64,000 nt of DNA from Sporomusa acidovorans (GTDB taxonomy: Bacteria > Bacillota > Negativicutes > Sporomusales > Sporomusaceae): the NCBI RefSeq assembly GCF_900101845.1, contig NZ_FNAM01000023.1, positions 1-64,000 on the forward strand. The letters are read 5' to 3'. The first letter of the stretch is position 1, and every line of letters starts with the position of its first letter. Positions 26,762 to 35,899 of the stretch are shown piece after piece. A program made the position numbers and the translations under genes. The notes under the pieces were generated by a model. It saw nothing but the letters and a program-made list of their open reading frames with translations. It searched no databases and was not told the origin of the DNA.

Positions 26762-28324
26762 ATGCCAATTAAGAAACTGGGGCTATTTATTGCAGTCCTT
26801 TGTATGCATTTATTTTGTTTTTTGCCGGCTGTTTCTGCAGAAGAAGCAATTGAAGAAGTAGAGATCAGCGTATTGTCAATCAATGATTTTCATGGTGCCT
26901 TGTCTGAAAATGGAAAGAATCCCGGGCTGGCAAAGCTGGCAGCTTTCTTAAAGGAGGAAGTGTCGAAAAATCCTGCCGGGACAATTCTTGTCAGTGCGGG
27001 TGATATGTTTCAGGGAACCCCAGAATCAAACATGCTTTACGGACAACCTGTTGTTGAGGCGATGAACGAATTAGGATTTTCAGCGATGGCCGTAGGCAAT
27101 CATGAATTTGACTGGGGTATCCGGGTGCTCAAGGAACGTATTGCGCAATCCAAATTTCCCTACCTTGCGGCCAATATCATTGATAAAACTACCGGCAAGC
27201 CTGTGAGCTTTGTTAAACCGTATACAATAATTGAAAAAAACGGTGTAAAAATTGCCGTAATCGGCTTGGCGACCCCGGAAACAGCTTTTAAGACAAATCC
27301 GAAATACATAAGAAATTATCGCTTTGCCGATCCTGCTAAAACTGTAACTAAACTCATTCCTGAGGTAAAACAGCAGGGGGCCGATATAATCGTCATATTA
27401 TCTCATTTGGGCAGTGAAGTTGAACCGCTGACCCAGGAAGTGAAAGGTGAAGCAGCCGATTTGGCGCATAACGCGGCCAATATGGATGCAATTATCTCCG
27501 GCCATACTCATTTGATGGTCGATGGCCTGGTAAATTCTGTGCCGATTGTTCAGGCGGCTTATAATGGACGGGCAGTGGCGGAAGTCACATTTACCTATTC
27601 TAAAAATGCCAGGAAAATTGTAGCTGTTAAGACCCGTGTTGCCGAACTTGCGCTCACTAAACTGAATGCAGACGAGAAGGTAGCGGCGATTATCGACAAG
27701 GCCAAAGAAGAAGTAGCTCCATTAAAAAACAAGGTTCTAGGCCAGACGGTATACGACTTACAGCATGAAAAATTTTCCCTTTCGGTCTTAGGGCAGTGGG
27801 TAACAGACAGTATGCTTTACAAAGCACATGCTGATATTGCTTTCGAAAATGGCGGCGGTCTGCGCTCCGGTATTCCGGCAGGAAAAATTACCTTGGGTAG
27901 TTTGTATCAGGTCGTGCCTTTTGACAACACCCTGGTTACCATGGAACTGACCGGAAGACAGGTCATGGAGGTTCTTGAACATGGTATTGATAATAAGCAA
28001 ATAGGGATGCTGCAGTTTTCCGGCCTTGTTGTGGAGGTTGAGCGGTCATTGCCGGCAAGTATGAAGATTACCCGGGTGCGACTTACCGATGGAAGCAAAC
28101 TAAGTCTGACTAAAACCTATAAAGTTGTCATAAATGATTTTATGGCCCAGGGGGGCGACGGTTTTACCGTATTTGCCCAAGGAAAACATAAAATGGATAC
28201 TCAGATTCCTTTGCGTGATTGCCTTATTGAGGCTGTAGAAAAGGCAAAAACACTTAACGTTGTTGAGGATCATCGTTTTGTTGAGGCGTTCACGCAAGCT
28301 AAGATCAAAAGGCCTGCTGCTTAA
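26762..28324 (+). CDS. Exported 5'-nucleotidase / 2',3'-cyclic phosphodiesterase (UshA-like)
   Basis: 520 residues. A signal peptide (KKLGLFIAVLCMHLFCFLP) has a likely cut after AVSA. The metallophosphoesterase domain shows INDFHG, SAGDMFQG, VGNHEFDWG and SGHTHLM. The C-terminal nucleotidase domain shows ENGGGLRSGIPAG and a substrate-stacking region with GGDGFTVF. The enzyme hydrolyses nucleotides outside the cytoplasm to scavenge nucleosides and phosphate. ATG 26762 follows GAGGAGGG; an upstream in-frame ATG would place extra charged residues before the signal peptide. It appears to be a single-gene unit. Confidence 0.94.
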   Translation: MPIKKLGLFIAVLCMHLFCFLPAVSAEEAIEEVEISVLSINDFHGALSENGKNPGLAKLAAFLKEEVSKNPAGTILVSAGDMFQGTPESNMLYGQPVVEAMNELGFSAMAVGNHEFDWGIRVLKERIAQSKFPYLAANIIDKTTGKPVSFVKPYTIIEKNGVKIAVIGLATPETAFKTNPKYIRNYRFADPAKTVTKLIPEVKQQGADIIVILSHLGSEVEPLTQEVKGEAADLAHNAANMDAIISGHTHLMVDGLVNSVPIVQAAYNGRAVAEVTFTYSKNARKIVAVKTRVAELALTKLNADEKVAAIIDKAKEEVAPLKNKVLGQTVYDLQHEKFSLSVLGQWVTDSMLYKAHADIAFENGGGLRSGIPAGKITLGSLYQVVPFDNTLVTMELTGRQVMEVLEHGIDNKQIGMLQFSGLVVEVERSLPASMKITRVRLTDGSKLSLTKTYKVVINDFMAQGGDGFTVFAQGKHKMDTQIPLRDCLIEAVEKAKTLNVVEDHRFVEAFTQAKIKRPAA

Positions 28325-28453
28325 ATTGCTAGTGAGGTACTTTTTTACTAAATAATTATTATTTTATATGATTCATTAACAGGAAACTGACGATAAAAGC
28401 AGAATAATCAATTAAGGATTTATTTGGTACTGCCAATTTTAGGGGGGGCGACA

Positions 28454-29581
28454 ATGGAAAAACGGGACACTCTTTGGGGGTTATTCCAAAAAAAGAATAT
28501 TAGCAGACGGGATTTTATCAAAACTTGCGTAGCGTTAACCAGTATAATGGGGTTGTCCGCCGATCTGATACCACAAGTCATTGAAGCAGCGGAGAAAAAA
28601 ACGCTGCCGCCGGTTATTTGGCTTCATGGTCATGAGTGTACAGGCTGTGACGAATCGTTCATTCGCTCACAGACACCATTAGCTTCTGATTTAATTCTCA
28701 ATATGATAGCCCTTGAATATATGGATGTATTGGCTGCTGCTGCCGGTGAACCGCTAGAGCATCACCTGGAGGAGGTAATAAAAGCCTATGCCGGTCAGTA
28801 TCTTCTAATTTTTGAAGGGGCTGTACCGGCAGCGGAAAACGGTATCTATTGCATGGTAGGCGGCAAACCAATTCTTGAGACCTTAAAGCATGTAGCTAAA
28901 GATGCTGCCGCTATTATTGAAAATGGTTCCTGCGCCGCTTGGGGCGGCATTCAGGCGGCCAGGCCCAATCCGACTAAATCAGTGGCCGTTAGCGAAGTAA
29001 TCAGCGGCAAGCCGATTATTAAAGTTCCCGGTTGTCCGCCGATACCGGAAGTACTGACAGGCACGGTTATGCATTATGCTTTATTCGGTCAGTTACCGCC
29101 TGTTGATAGTCAGGGGCGTCCTAAACAGTTTTTTGGCAATCGGATCCATGATACTTGTTACCGGCGTCCATTTTTTGATTCGGGTATGTTTGTTGAAAAA
29201 TTTGATGACATGGCCAGTAAGGCGGGCTGGTGTTTATACAAGGTAGGCTGCCGGGGGCCGGAGGCCTACAATTCCTGTGGTAATATGCGCTGGTGGAATG
29301 GTATGAGTTATCCCATTCAGTCAGGCGCACCCTGTGTAGCCTGTGCGTCTAACAATTTCTGGGATAATGATCCGTTCTACGAACGATTACCCAATATTCC
29401 GCTGCCGAATACCATTGCGAATGCTGATAAAGTTGGCGCTGTATTGGCTGGTGTCACTACTGCCGGCGTAGTGGCACACGGCATAGCTTCTTATGTTCAG
29501 CATAGCCGGCATGAAGCAAAAACGGAAAAAGAACGGCAGGACAGTGAACAACCTAAGCCTCAGCAAGACCAGGACGAATAA
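28454..29581 (+). CDS. Group 1 [NiFe] uptake hydrogenase, small subunit
   Basis: 375 residues. The twin-arginine signal SRRDFIKTC (R18, R19) sends the folded heterodimer out through Tat. Cluster ligands are seen in ECTGCDESF, GSCAAWGG, PGCPPIPE, DTCYRRPFF, GWCLYKVGCRGP and PCVACASN, which give the proximal, medial and distal clusters. A C-terminal hydrophobic helix (VLAGVTTAGVVAHGIASY) anchors it to the membrane and is followed by a charged tail. ATG 28454 follows AGGGGGGG. The operon continues with the large subunit, cytochrome b and maturation protease, so electrons from H2 pass to the quinone pool. Often called hydA/hupS/hyaA. Confidence 0.95.
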   Translation: MEKRDTLWGLFQKKNISRRDFIKTCVALTSIMGLSADLIPQVIEAAEKKTLPPVIWLHGHECTGCDESFIRSQTPLASDLILNMIALEYMDVLAAAAGEPLEHHLEEVIKAYAGQYLLIFEGAVPAAENGIYCMVGGKPILETLKHVAKDAAAIIENGSCAAWGGIQAARPNPTKSVAVSEVISGKPIIKVPGCPPIPEVLTGTVMHYALFGQLPPVDSQGRPKQFFGNRIHDTCYRRPFFDSGMFVEKFDDMASKAGWCLYKVGCRGPEAYNSCGNMRWWNGMSYPIQSGAPCVACASNNFWDNDPFYERLPNIPLPNTIANADKVGAVLAGVTTAGVVAHGIASYVQHSRHEAKTEKERQDSEQPKPQQDQDE

Positions 29582-29603
29582 AGGACGAGGAGGAACGGCA
29601 TAG

Positions 29604-31496
29604 ATGAAGAGAATCGTTGTTGACCCTATAAACCGGATTGAGGGCCATCTGCGGGTTGAAGTTAAAGTAGATGAGGCTACCGGCAAAGTTGAAGATGCAC
29701 TGTCAAGCGGTACTGCCTGGCGGGGTATCGAATTGGTACTAAAAGGACGTGACCCGCGGGATGCCTGGCTGTTTGCTCAACGCATCTGCGGAGTCTGTAC
29801 AACCGTACATGCCTTGGCCTGCCTGCGATCCGTCGAGGACGCACTAGGTATTGAAATCCCTAAAAACGCTAACTATATTCGTAATATCATTGCCGCTGCG
29901 CAAATGGTACATGACCACGTAGTTCATTTTTACCACTTGCACGCTTTGGACTGGGTAAGCCCGGTTGCGGCCCTCAAAGCCAATCCGGCGGCTACCGCTG
30001 CTCTGCAAAATACAGTGCTGGAGACATATAGTCTTAAGGCTGAAGGCCCCAAAAGTTTTACTACCAGTGCTTATCCCAAAGATTTCCCCAAAGCAACTGC
30101 CGCTTATTTTACCGAAATCCAGAACAAGATCAAAGCCATTGTTGAGAGCGGGCAGTTGGGGATCTTTGCCGGTCACTATTGGGAACATCCTGATTATAAT
30201 GTGCTGCCGCCGGAAGCACATCTCATGGCCGTATCACATTATTTGAATATGCTGGACCGCCAACGGGACATTGTTATTCCTCATATTATCTTTGGCGGAA
30301 AAAATCCCCATCCTCATTATATTGTCGGTGGTATGCCCTGTTCTATTTCGATGAATGATATGAATGCGCCGGTTAACACCGAGCGATTAGCCGTTGTTGA
30401 CAATTCAGTAAATTTAACAATTGATCTCGTTAATAATTTTTATATACCAGATGCGCTGGTCATTGGCGATTTGTTTGTTAAGGCCGGTTATGTTGACGGT
30501 GGCGGTCTTGCCGGGCAGCGGGTATTGTCATTTGGCGATTTCCCGGAGGAACGCTATAGCGGAATTTCCAATGGTGACTATTTTAATAACTTGTTGATCC
30601 GTTCCAACGGTGTAGTGGAGAATTTTGGCCAGGGAGTGGACAAGGCTATTTTCCATCCACTGGCGGGAAAAGATTTGAGCGATCCCAATGTACTGGCCGA
30701 AGGTGTTGAGCATGCTTGGTACAATTACCCCGAGAGCGGCAAGGATCTGCATCCCTGGAACGGTGTTACGGCTCCGCAGTATACCGGACCTAAGGAAGGG
30801 ACTAAAACAAACTGGAAATACCTTGACGAAGACGGCAAATATTCCTGGATTAAGACGCCCAAATGGAATGGCAAGACAGCTGAAGTCGGGCCGCTGGCCA
30901 AATATATCATTGTGTATACCAAGATAAAGCAGGGTGTTATTCAGCAGCCTACCTGGGCAGAAAAATTTATTGTCGATCAGATTGAAGCGGTGTCAAAATT
31001 ATTGAATTTGCCAGCGGAAAAATGGCTGCCCACCACGGTCGGCAGGACTGCGGCCCGCGCCCTGGACGCCCAACTGCATGCCTATATCAGCAAATATTTC
31101 TTTGATAAACTGTTAAACAACATTAAAGCAGGGGACACGACGGTCGCTAATACGGCTAATTGGGATCCGGCCAGCTGGCCTAAGGAAGCTAAGGGTGTTG
31201 GTTTACATGAAGCGCCGCGTGGCGGTCTGAGCCATTGGGTAACCATTAAGAACGGAAAAATTGACAATTATCAGGCCATTGTTCCTTCTACCTGGAACGC
31301 CTGCCCGCGCGATGGAAAAGCCGGTCATGGCGCCTATGAGTCCAGTATGATCGATACAAAAGTTAAGATTGCCGAACAACCTCTGGAAATATTGCGAGTT
31401 GTTCATTCGTTTGATCCGTGCTTGGCGTGTGCCACTCATTTATTTGATAACGAAGGCAAGGAAATTGCTGTCGTCCGTACAGATCCGTATTTTTAA
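29604..31496 (+). CDS. Group 1 [NiFe] uptake hydrogenase, large subunit
   Basis: 630 residues, catalytic subunit. The Ni-Fe site cysteines are in RICGVC (C62, C65) and DPCLACATH (C606, C609). Cleavage after H612 by the maturation protease would remove the last 18 residues, as in this family. RIEGHLR at the N-terminus is typical. It has no signal of its own and is carried out with the Tat-tagged small subunit. The start follows GAGGAGGAACGGC. The gene is followed by a hairpin-rich spacer of about 135 nt, unusual inside such an operon. It contrasts with the broken hydrogenase-4 at 7968-12820. Confidence 0.96.
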   Translation: MKRIVVDPINRIEGHLRVEVKVDEATGKVEDALSSGTAWRGIELVLKGRDPRDAWLFAQRICGVCTTVHALACLRSVEDALGIEIPKNANYIRNIIAAAQMVHDHVVHFYHLHALDWVSPVAALKANPAATAALQNTVLETYSLKAEGPKSFTTSAYPKDFPKATAAYFTEIQNKIKAIVESGQLGIFAGHYWEHPDYNVLPPEAHLMAVSHYLNMLDRQRDIVIPHIIFGGKNPHPHYIVGGMPCSISMNDMNAPVNTERLAVVDNSVNLTIDLVNNFYIPDALVIGDLFVKAGYVDGGGLAGQRVLSFGDFPEERYSGISNGDYFNNLLIRSNGVVENFGQGVDKAIFHPLAGKDLSDPNVLAEGVEHAWYNYPESGKDLHPWNGVTAPQYTGPKEGTKTNWKYLDEDGKYSWIKTPKWNGKTAEVGPLAKYIIVYTKIKQGVIQQPTWAEKFIVDQIEAVSKLLNLPAEKWLPTTVGRTAARALDAQLHAYISKYFFDKLLNNIKAGDTTVANTANWDPASWPKEAKGVGLHEAPRGGLSHWVTIKNGKIDNYQAIVPSTWNACPRDGKAGHGAYESSMIDTKVKIAEQPLEILRVVHSFDPCLACATHLFDNEGKEIAVVRTDPYF

Positions 31497-31500
31497 GAAA

Positions 31501-31613
31501 AGACTTGGCTTGTGCCAAGTCCTTCAGAACGCCGGCAGAAGCCACCTGTACCCCTTTAGGGGGTATAGTCGTTCTTACTTATTATCAGAAAGGTTATATT
31601 TTCTGATAATGTA
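31501..31613 (+). repeat. Hairpin-rich spacer in the hydrogenase operon, related to 23605-23715
   Basis: Three hairpins in order: GACTTGGC-TTGT-GCCAAGTC, ACCCCTTTAGGGGGT, and ATTATCAGAAAGG...TTTTCTGATAAT. CGGCAGAAG lies between the first and second. The last hairpin and the CAGAAG segment recur in the leuS leader on the other strand. It could set transcript levels between large subunit and cytochrome b. Boundaries are approximate. Confidence 0.45.
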
Positions 31614-31633
31614 AAAAAAGGAGGATACTGTCT

Positions 31634-32353
31634 ATGCGTCAAGGCGCCATGCAACGGTATTATCTGTTTAGCCCATGGCTGCGGATTTTCCATTGGGTGA
31701 TGGTAATATGCGTGTTTATATTGTTTGTCACAGGCCTATATATTGGCAATCCCTTTTTTCTGGGGAACCAGGGAATAGACCCCACTTTTGCCGTTGCTAA
31801 CGGTTTGTCTATGGAAACGATACGCTATATTCACTTTATTGCTGCCTATATTTTGGTACTTTCGTTTATACCGCGCATTTACGGCTTTATTATTAATCCC
31901 GGCGACAGGCTGCTTCCCCGGTTTTGGACCAAGCTCTACTGGACAGGGATTATGGATACGCAGCTGCATTATATGTTTCTGAGAGGAAGGCATCGGCCGT
32001 ATCTAAGGAACTCATTGGCAAGGTCAGGCTATTTAGCGGTCTATTTTATGTTTTTGATCGAGATGATAACAGGTTTTGCTATGTACTATATGGTTGAGCC
32101 CAATCGGTTGTTAGCTAAAATATTCGGGCCGTTCAATAACCTGCTTGTTAACGAATATGTTGTTCACCTCATTCACCATTTTGTTGCCTGGTTTATTATT
32201 CTATTTGTAATCGTGCATGTTTATATGGCTGTAAGGGCTGATTTTACAGAAAAGGGCGGCGAAATCTCAGCCATGTTTTCGGGGGTCAAATACCTGGAGG
32301 AAGAACCTGACGATGTAGGGGACATACTAGTTAAGAAAGCTAAGGCAGAGTAG
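31634..32353 (+). CDS. Hydrogenase cytochrome b subunit (HyaC/HydC-like)
   Basis: 239 residues, four membrane helices. Heme-ligand histidines are likely in RIFHWVMV, YIHFIAAYI and VVHLIHHFVAWFIILFVIVHVYM. This is the Ni/Fe-hydrogenase b-type cytochrome family. It anchors the exported hydrogenase dimer and passes electrons from H2 to menaquinone. ATG 31634 has GGAGG eight bases before it. Gene order small-large-cytochrome-protease is the standard one. Confidence 0.94.
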   Translation: MRQGAMQRYYLFSPWLRIFHWVMVICVFILFVTGLYIGNPFFLGNQGIDPTFAVANGLSMETIRYIHFIAAYILVLSFIPRIYGFIINPGDRLLPRFWTKLYWTGIMDTQLHYMFLRGRHRPYLRNSLARSGYLAVYFMFLIEMITGFAMYYMVEPNRLLAKIFGPFNNLLVNEYVVHLIHHFVAWFIILFVIVHVYMAVRADFTEKGGEISAMFSGVKYLEEEPDDVGDILVKKAKAE

Positions 32354-32368
32354 GGGAGTTTTTTACCT

Positions 32369-32851
32369 ATGGAGAAAACCATTGTTTTAGGAGTCGGCAA
32401 TATCCTGATGCAGGATGAAGGGTTTGGAGTCCGTGTTGTGGAAGAGATTTCACGGCGCTATACATTCCCGAAAAATGTCCAGGCTTTGGACGGTGGAACC
32501 CTTGGCATGGAACTGCTGAACTTTATTAAAGGGGCCGAATATCTGTTGATCATTGATGCAGTAAATGGCGGCGGTCAGCCTGGCGATCTATATCAGCTTA
32601 CCGGTGAAGAGGTTAAGGCTTATTTTAAGCAGAAAGTATCTATGCATGAAATAGGCATTCAGGATGTGCTGACCGCACTCGAGCTTTTAGAGCAGCCGGT
32701 AAAAAAGGTGGTTGTTGTAGGGGTTCAGCCGGCTGTTATTGATATCGGACTTGAATTAACTGAGGTTGTGCAGGCAAGAATGGATGATATCGTCAAGCTG
32801 GTTGTTGGTGTTTTGGATTCTTGGGGTATAAACTGCCAAACGCATACATAG
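32369..32851 (+). CDS. Hydrogenase maturation protease (HyaD/HybD family)
   Basis: 160 residues. GVGNILMQDEGFGVRVVEE holds the nickel-sensing acidic residue (E17), IIDAVNGGGQPGD the second aspartate, and SMHEIGIQDVL the histidine. The enzyme checks nickel insertion and then removes the C-terminal peptide of the large subunit after H612. It lies 15 nt after the cytochrome gene. The start follows GGGGAGTTTTTTACCT. Confidence 0.95.
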   Translation: MEKTIVLGVGNILMQDEGFGVRVVEEISRRYTFPKNVQALDGGTLGMELLNFIKGAEYLLIIDAVNGGGQPGDLYQLTGEEVKAYFKQKVSMHEIGIQDVLTALELLEQPVKKVVVVGVQPAVIDIGLELTEVVQARMDDIVKLVVGVLDSWGINCQTHT

Positions 32852-32878
32852 TAATTTACAAATGCGGGAGGTGGCGCT

Positions 32879-33193
32879 GTGAATTACAGTGTTCTTTATG
32901 TTATTTTTACCCTGCGTGAAGAACCTGAAGTTTTTCCGGCCGAAGATTACCGGTACAACCAGGAACAGGCCTGTCATGAATTATTAATTACAATATTTAA
33001 TCAAAAACTGTGGGTTGACACCCGTGCTGTCCGACTGAAGAAAATTGCGGGAGCAGCCTTTTGTTGGAAGGAGTATGAAGAAGGAAAATATATCGAACTT
33101 AATCAGGCAAATGCCGTTTGTCCTGAATGTGGCTGGTGGCGATGCCATGTTTGTGATTCCTGTCACTGTAATAAACCTAAAAAGCAAGACTAA
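32879..33193 (+). CDS. Small cysteine-rich protein at the end of the hydrogenase operon
   Basis: 104 residues, family not recognised. The N-terminal 80 residues look like a small alpha/beta fold (NYSVLYVIFTLREEPEVFP). The C-terminus has five cysteines within 20 residues, in CPECGWWRCHVCDSCHCNK, a zinc-ribbon or metal-binding tail. A further cysteine lies at FCWKE. The start is GTG after GGGAGGTGGCGCT, a strong site. Because it is 27 nt behind the maturation protease it may help hydrogenase assembly or metal delivery, but that is only context. It is shorter than, and not clearly related to, HypA. Confidence 0.75.
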   Translation: MNYSVLYVIFTLREEPEVFPAEDYRYNQEQACHELLITIFNQKLWVDTRAVRLKKIAGAAFCWKEYEEGKYIELNQANAVCPECGWWRCHVCDSCHCNKPKKQD

Positions 33194-33288
33194 TTAAAAA
33201 AATTACAATGATGGCAGGAAAAATGCTATTTTATACGTAAATTGTATACTGATAATTATTTTATTCTGCGTATCAAGGAGTGGTAATT

Positions 33289-33648
33289 ATGCTACGCGGC
33301 ATTCGTGGCGCAACAACTGTTACAACTAATAACCGGGAAGAGATTTTTGATCGCGTGGCTGAACTCCTTGCGGTAATTGTTCAGGAAAATGCTCTGCGCA
33401 TTGAGGACATCGGTGCGGTAATATTTAGTTCAACCCCGGACTTAAATGCGGCTTTTCCGGCTGCCGGCGCGAGAAAGGCCGGCTGGCTGCAGGTACCGCT
33501 GTTCGGGACACAGGAAATCGAATGTCCGGATGCACCAAAACGTTGTATTCGTGTACTGATCTTGTGGAATACTGATCTTGGACAGCAAGACATTAAACAT
33601 GTATATCTGCATGATGCGGTTTGCTTGCGTCAGGATATCAAGCTATAA
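33289..33648 (+). CDS. aroH: Chorismate mutase, AroH class
   Basis: 119 residues, the length of the trimeric Bacillus-type enzyme. MLRGIRGATTV at the start, SSTPDLNAAFPAAGAR in the middle, and CIRVLILWNT followed by HVYLHDAVCLR carry the arginines and glutamate of the active site. It converts chorismate to prephenate toward phenylalanine and tyrosine. ATG 33289 has AAGGAG eight bases upstream. Further shikimate genes (aroE, aroC, aroK, aroB) lie within the pilus region downstream. Confidence 0.95.
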   Translation: MLRGIRGATTVTTNNREEIFDRVAELLAVIVQENALRIEDIGAVIFSSTPDLNAAFPAAGARKAGWLQVPLFGTQEIECPDAPKRCIRVLILWNTDLGQQDIKHVYLHDAVCLRQDIKL

Positions 33649-33690
33649 GAGAAGCTGGGTGTCAGAGCGGCTAACTGCTCGGTGATCAAC

Positions 33691-33727
33691 AAAGTCTGCT
33701 TTGTGTTTGCAAAGCAGACTTTTTATT
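33691..33727 (+). terminator. Terminator after aroH
   Basis: Perfect 12-nt arms AAAGTCTGCTTT / AAAGCAGACTTT, then TTTATTT. Confidence 0.9.
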
Positions 33728-33875
33728 TACGTTGGATAATGGAGATTATTGGCTGATACTGTCATTGTATATACGGTATATATGTTGAATTTTGGCGAAT
33801 TTGTAGTAAGTTTAATTGCAATCACCGGCCGGTAGTGTAATAATATAGAAAGAAATAAGGAGGCTTAACGATCAG

Positions 33876-34835
33876 ATGTTTGCGAATAACTGTTTGATAT
33901 CAATTGTTGTGCCAGTGTATAATGAGCAGGATAATATCGACATGTTTTATCAGGAAGTTGTAAAATATATGGAACAACTGGCCTATTGTTTTGAACTCAT
34001 CTTTGTCGATGACGGATCAAGTGATGCCACGCCCTTTATTGTAGAGCGCTTAGCTGTTGCCGATAAACGGGTGAGAGGACTGATTATGGCGCGTAATTTT
34101 GGTCATCAGATAGCTCTGACTTGTGGCTTGTATCACGCTAAAGGCAATGCAGTCATTACCATGGACGGTGATATGCAGCATCCTCCGGAAATGCTGCCGT
34201 TATTAATTAGCAAATGGGAGGAAGGTTTCCAGGTTGTTCAAACTGTCCGGATAAATACGGAAGGCGCTTCTTGGTTTAAAAGCTTTACTTCGAACATGTT
34301 TTACAAGCTGATGAATGCTATGTCCAATGTTCAGGTAACAGAAGGCGGTTCTGATTTTAGATTGCTGGACAAGCAGGTAGTGGCGAGTTTCCGCCGGTTT
34401 CGGGAACGGGCCCGCTTTATTCGCGGTATGATCAGTGCGATTGGTTATCGCCAAACGAAAATTGAATTTGTGGCTCCTAGACGCTTTGCGGGAAAATCCA
34501 AGTTTTCGCTGAAGAAAATGCTCCATTTTGCGTTGGATGGTATTACCGCCTATTCCAAAACACCGCTCCGTTTTGCTTTTTATATTGGGATTATTATGGG
34601 ATTTAGCAGCATAGTTTTGACCTTGCATGTTCTTTATATAAAGTTATTTACGGTAGAGGCGGTTCCCGGCTGGGCGACGATAACGGCAAGCATTCTTCTT
34701 CTCGGCGGGCTGCAGTTAGCGGGAATTGGTATTATTGGCGAATATATTGGACGGATATTTGAGGAAGTAAAACAGCGGCCGCTTTACTGGCTGCGTGCTG
34801 AATTTGGGCAGCACAAAGAAAGGAATAAAGAGTAA
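33876..34835 (+). CDS. Family 2 glycosyltransferase, GtrB/polyprenyl-phosphate type
   Basis: 319 residues. A GT-A domain with FVDDGSSD and MDGDMQHPPE (DXD-type metal site) is followed by two membrane helices (FAFYIGIIMGFSSIVLT and ITASILLLGGLQLAGIGIIG). This is the layout of GtrB/DPM1-like enzymes that put a sugar onto undecaprenyl or dolichyl phosphate at the cytoplasmic face. The start follows AAGGAGGCTTAACGATCAG. No partner flippase is adjacent, so the sugar and the target polymer are unknown. Confidence 0.92.
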   Translation: MFANNCLISIVVPVYNEQDNIDMFYQEVVKYMEQLAYCFELIFVDDGSSDATPFIVERLAVADKRVRGLIMARNFGHQIALTCGLYHAKGNAVITMDGDMQHPPEMLPLLISKWEEGFQVVQTVRINTEGASWFKSFTSNMFYKLMNAMSNVQVTEGGSDFRLLDKQVVASFRRFRERARFIRGMISAIGYRQTKIEFVAPRRFAGKSKFSLKKMLHFALDGITAYSKTPLRFAFYIGIIMGFSSIVLTLHVLYIKLFTVEAVPGWATITASILLLGGLQLAGIGIIGEYIGRIFEEVKQRPLYWLRAEFGQHKERNKE

Positions 34836-34894
34836 TATTTTGCAAGAAAAACAAAATTTTGACCTAATAAATGTAAAAAAAATCGATATAGAGG

Positions 34895-35068
34895 AAGGAT
34901 TTTTCAGGATTAGGCCGAATAAGTAATTTTGAGCGCTATAGAAATGCCGAATCCTGCTCAGGTACGGGGGAACCAATTTAGGGGGTGAAACTTGATCAAC
35001 ACGGCTTTTTCAAGTAGGGTGCCTGCAACCCTAACCCGTCAGCTAACCTCGGAGGCCAGTGAGGGGAG
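34895..35068 (+). promoter_or_regulatory. ydaO/yuaA c-di-AMP riboswitch
   Basis: Conserved blocks occur in order: GCCGAATCCTGCTCAGGTAC, GGGGGAACCAATTT, GGGGGTGAA, GTAGGGTGCC...AACCCTAACCCGTCAGC and TAACCTCGGAGGCCAGTGA. These match the ydaO RNA class, which binds two c-di-AMP molecules and turns genes off. The gene it controls is an NlpC/P60 wall hydrolase, a classic target. Confidence 0.95.
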
Positions 35069-35076
35069 AATCAAAT

Positions 35077-35745
35077 TTGCATAAGTTTTTGAGGTTTATT
35101 GTCACGTTATGCCTCATTTTTGGCATAACTACGTTTGCTCAAGCTTCGGGTACATACGAGGTTGGTGACCAGGGCGATGATGTGGCCGGTATTCAGGCAC
35201 AGCTAAATAATCTGGGTTTTAATGCTGGTGCTGTGGACGGCGATTTTGGATCCTTAACGGCTAATGCTGTTAAAGCTTTTCAAAGATCACGTGGTCTTGA
35301 AGCAGACGGTGTGGTTGGAATGCAAACCTATCGTGCTTTGATGGGACGGGATATCCCGGCCAGCCGTGATTCTTCCACTGCTTCGGTAAGGCGTATCGTT
35401 CAGACTTCCATGCGTTATATGGGTGTACCTTATGTATTTGGTGGTACAAGCCCGAGCGGTTTTGATTGTTCCGGATTCACTCGTTATATTTTTGCTCAAA
35501 GCGGGATTTACTTGCCGCGAATGGCCGATGAACAATTTGAAGTTGGGCGGTATGTGTCCTATGGTCGTCTCCAACCGGGAGACTTGGTGTTTTTCAGCAC
35601 CTATACCTCAGGCGTATCTCATAGCGGAATCTATATTGGCGATGGTAGATTTATCAGTGCTACTTCTAGCCGTGGTGTAGCAATTGACAGTATGGATAGC
35701 AGCTATTGGGGTCCGCGGTATATCGGGGCTCGCCGAGTAATCTAA
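35077..35745 (+). CDS. Exported NlpC/P60 endopeptidase with peptidoglycan-binding domain
   Basis: 222 residues. A signal peptide (FLRFIVTLCLIFGITTF, cut after AQAS) is followed by a PG_binding_1 domain (VGDQGDDVAGIQAQLNNLGF...GVVGMQTYRAL). The NlpC/P60 domain has the catalytic cysteine in FDCSGFTRYIF and the histidine in VSHSGIYIGDG. It cuts peptide stems of peptidoglycan. I chose TTG 35077 because AGGGGAG stands seven bases before it; the earlier in-frame GTG lies inside the riboswitch end. c-di-AMP control ties wall cutting to osmotic state. Confidence 0.93.
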   Translation: MHKFLRFIVTLCLIFGITTFAQASGTYEVGDQGDDVAGIQAQLNNLGFNAGAVDGDFGSLTANAVKAFQRSRGLEADGVVGMQTYRALMGRDIPASRDSSTASVRRIVQTSMRYMGVPYVFGGTSPSGFDCSGFTRYIFAQSGIYLPRMADEQFEVGRYVSYGRLQPGDLVFFSTYTSGVSHSGIYIGDGRFISATSSRGVAIDSMDSSYWGPRYIGARRVI

Positions 35746-35753
35746 ATTAAGAA

Positions 35754-35783
35754 GGGAAGGCGTTGTCGGCCTTCCCATTTTTA
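35754..35783 (+). terminator. Terminator after the NlpC/P60 gene
   Basis: GGGAAGGC / GCCTTCCC arms, then ATTTTTATTTT. Confidence 0.88.
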
Positions 35784-35899
35784 TTTTAAATTAAATTAAC
35801 TTTGTAGCAGGAGTTTTACATAAAGGATTGTATTTTACTATAGGAAATGAGACAATAGAGAAGATCAAAGTTAAGCATTCTTTACAGCGGAGATAAATT

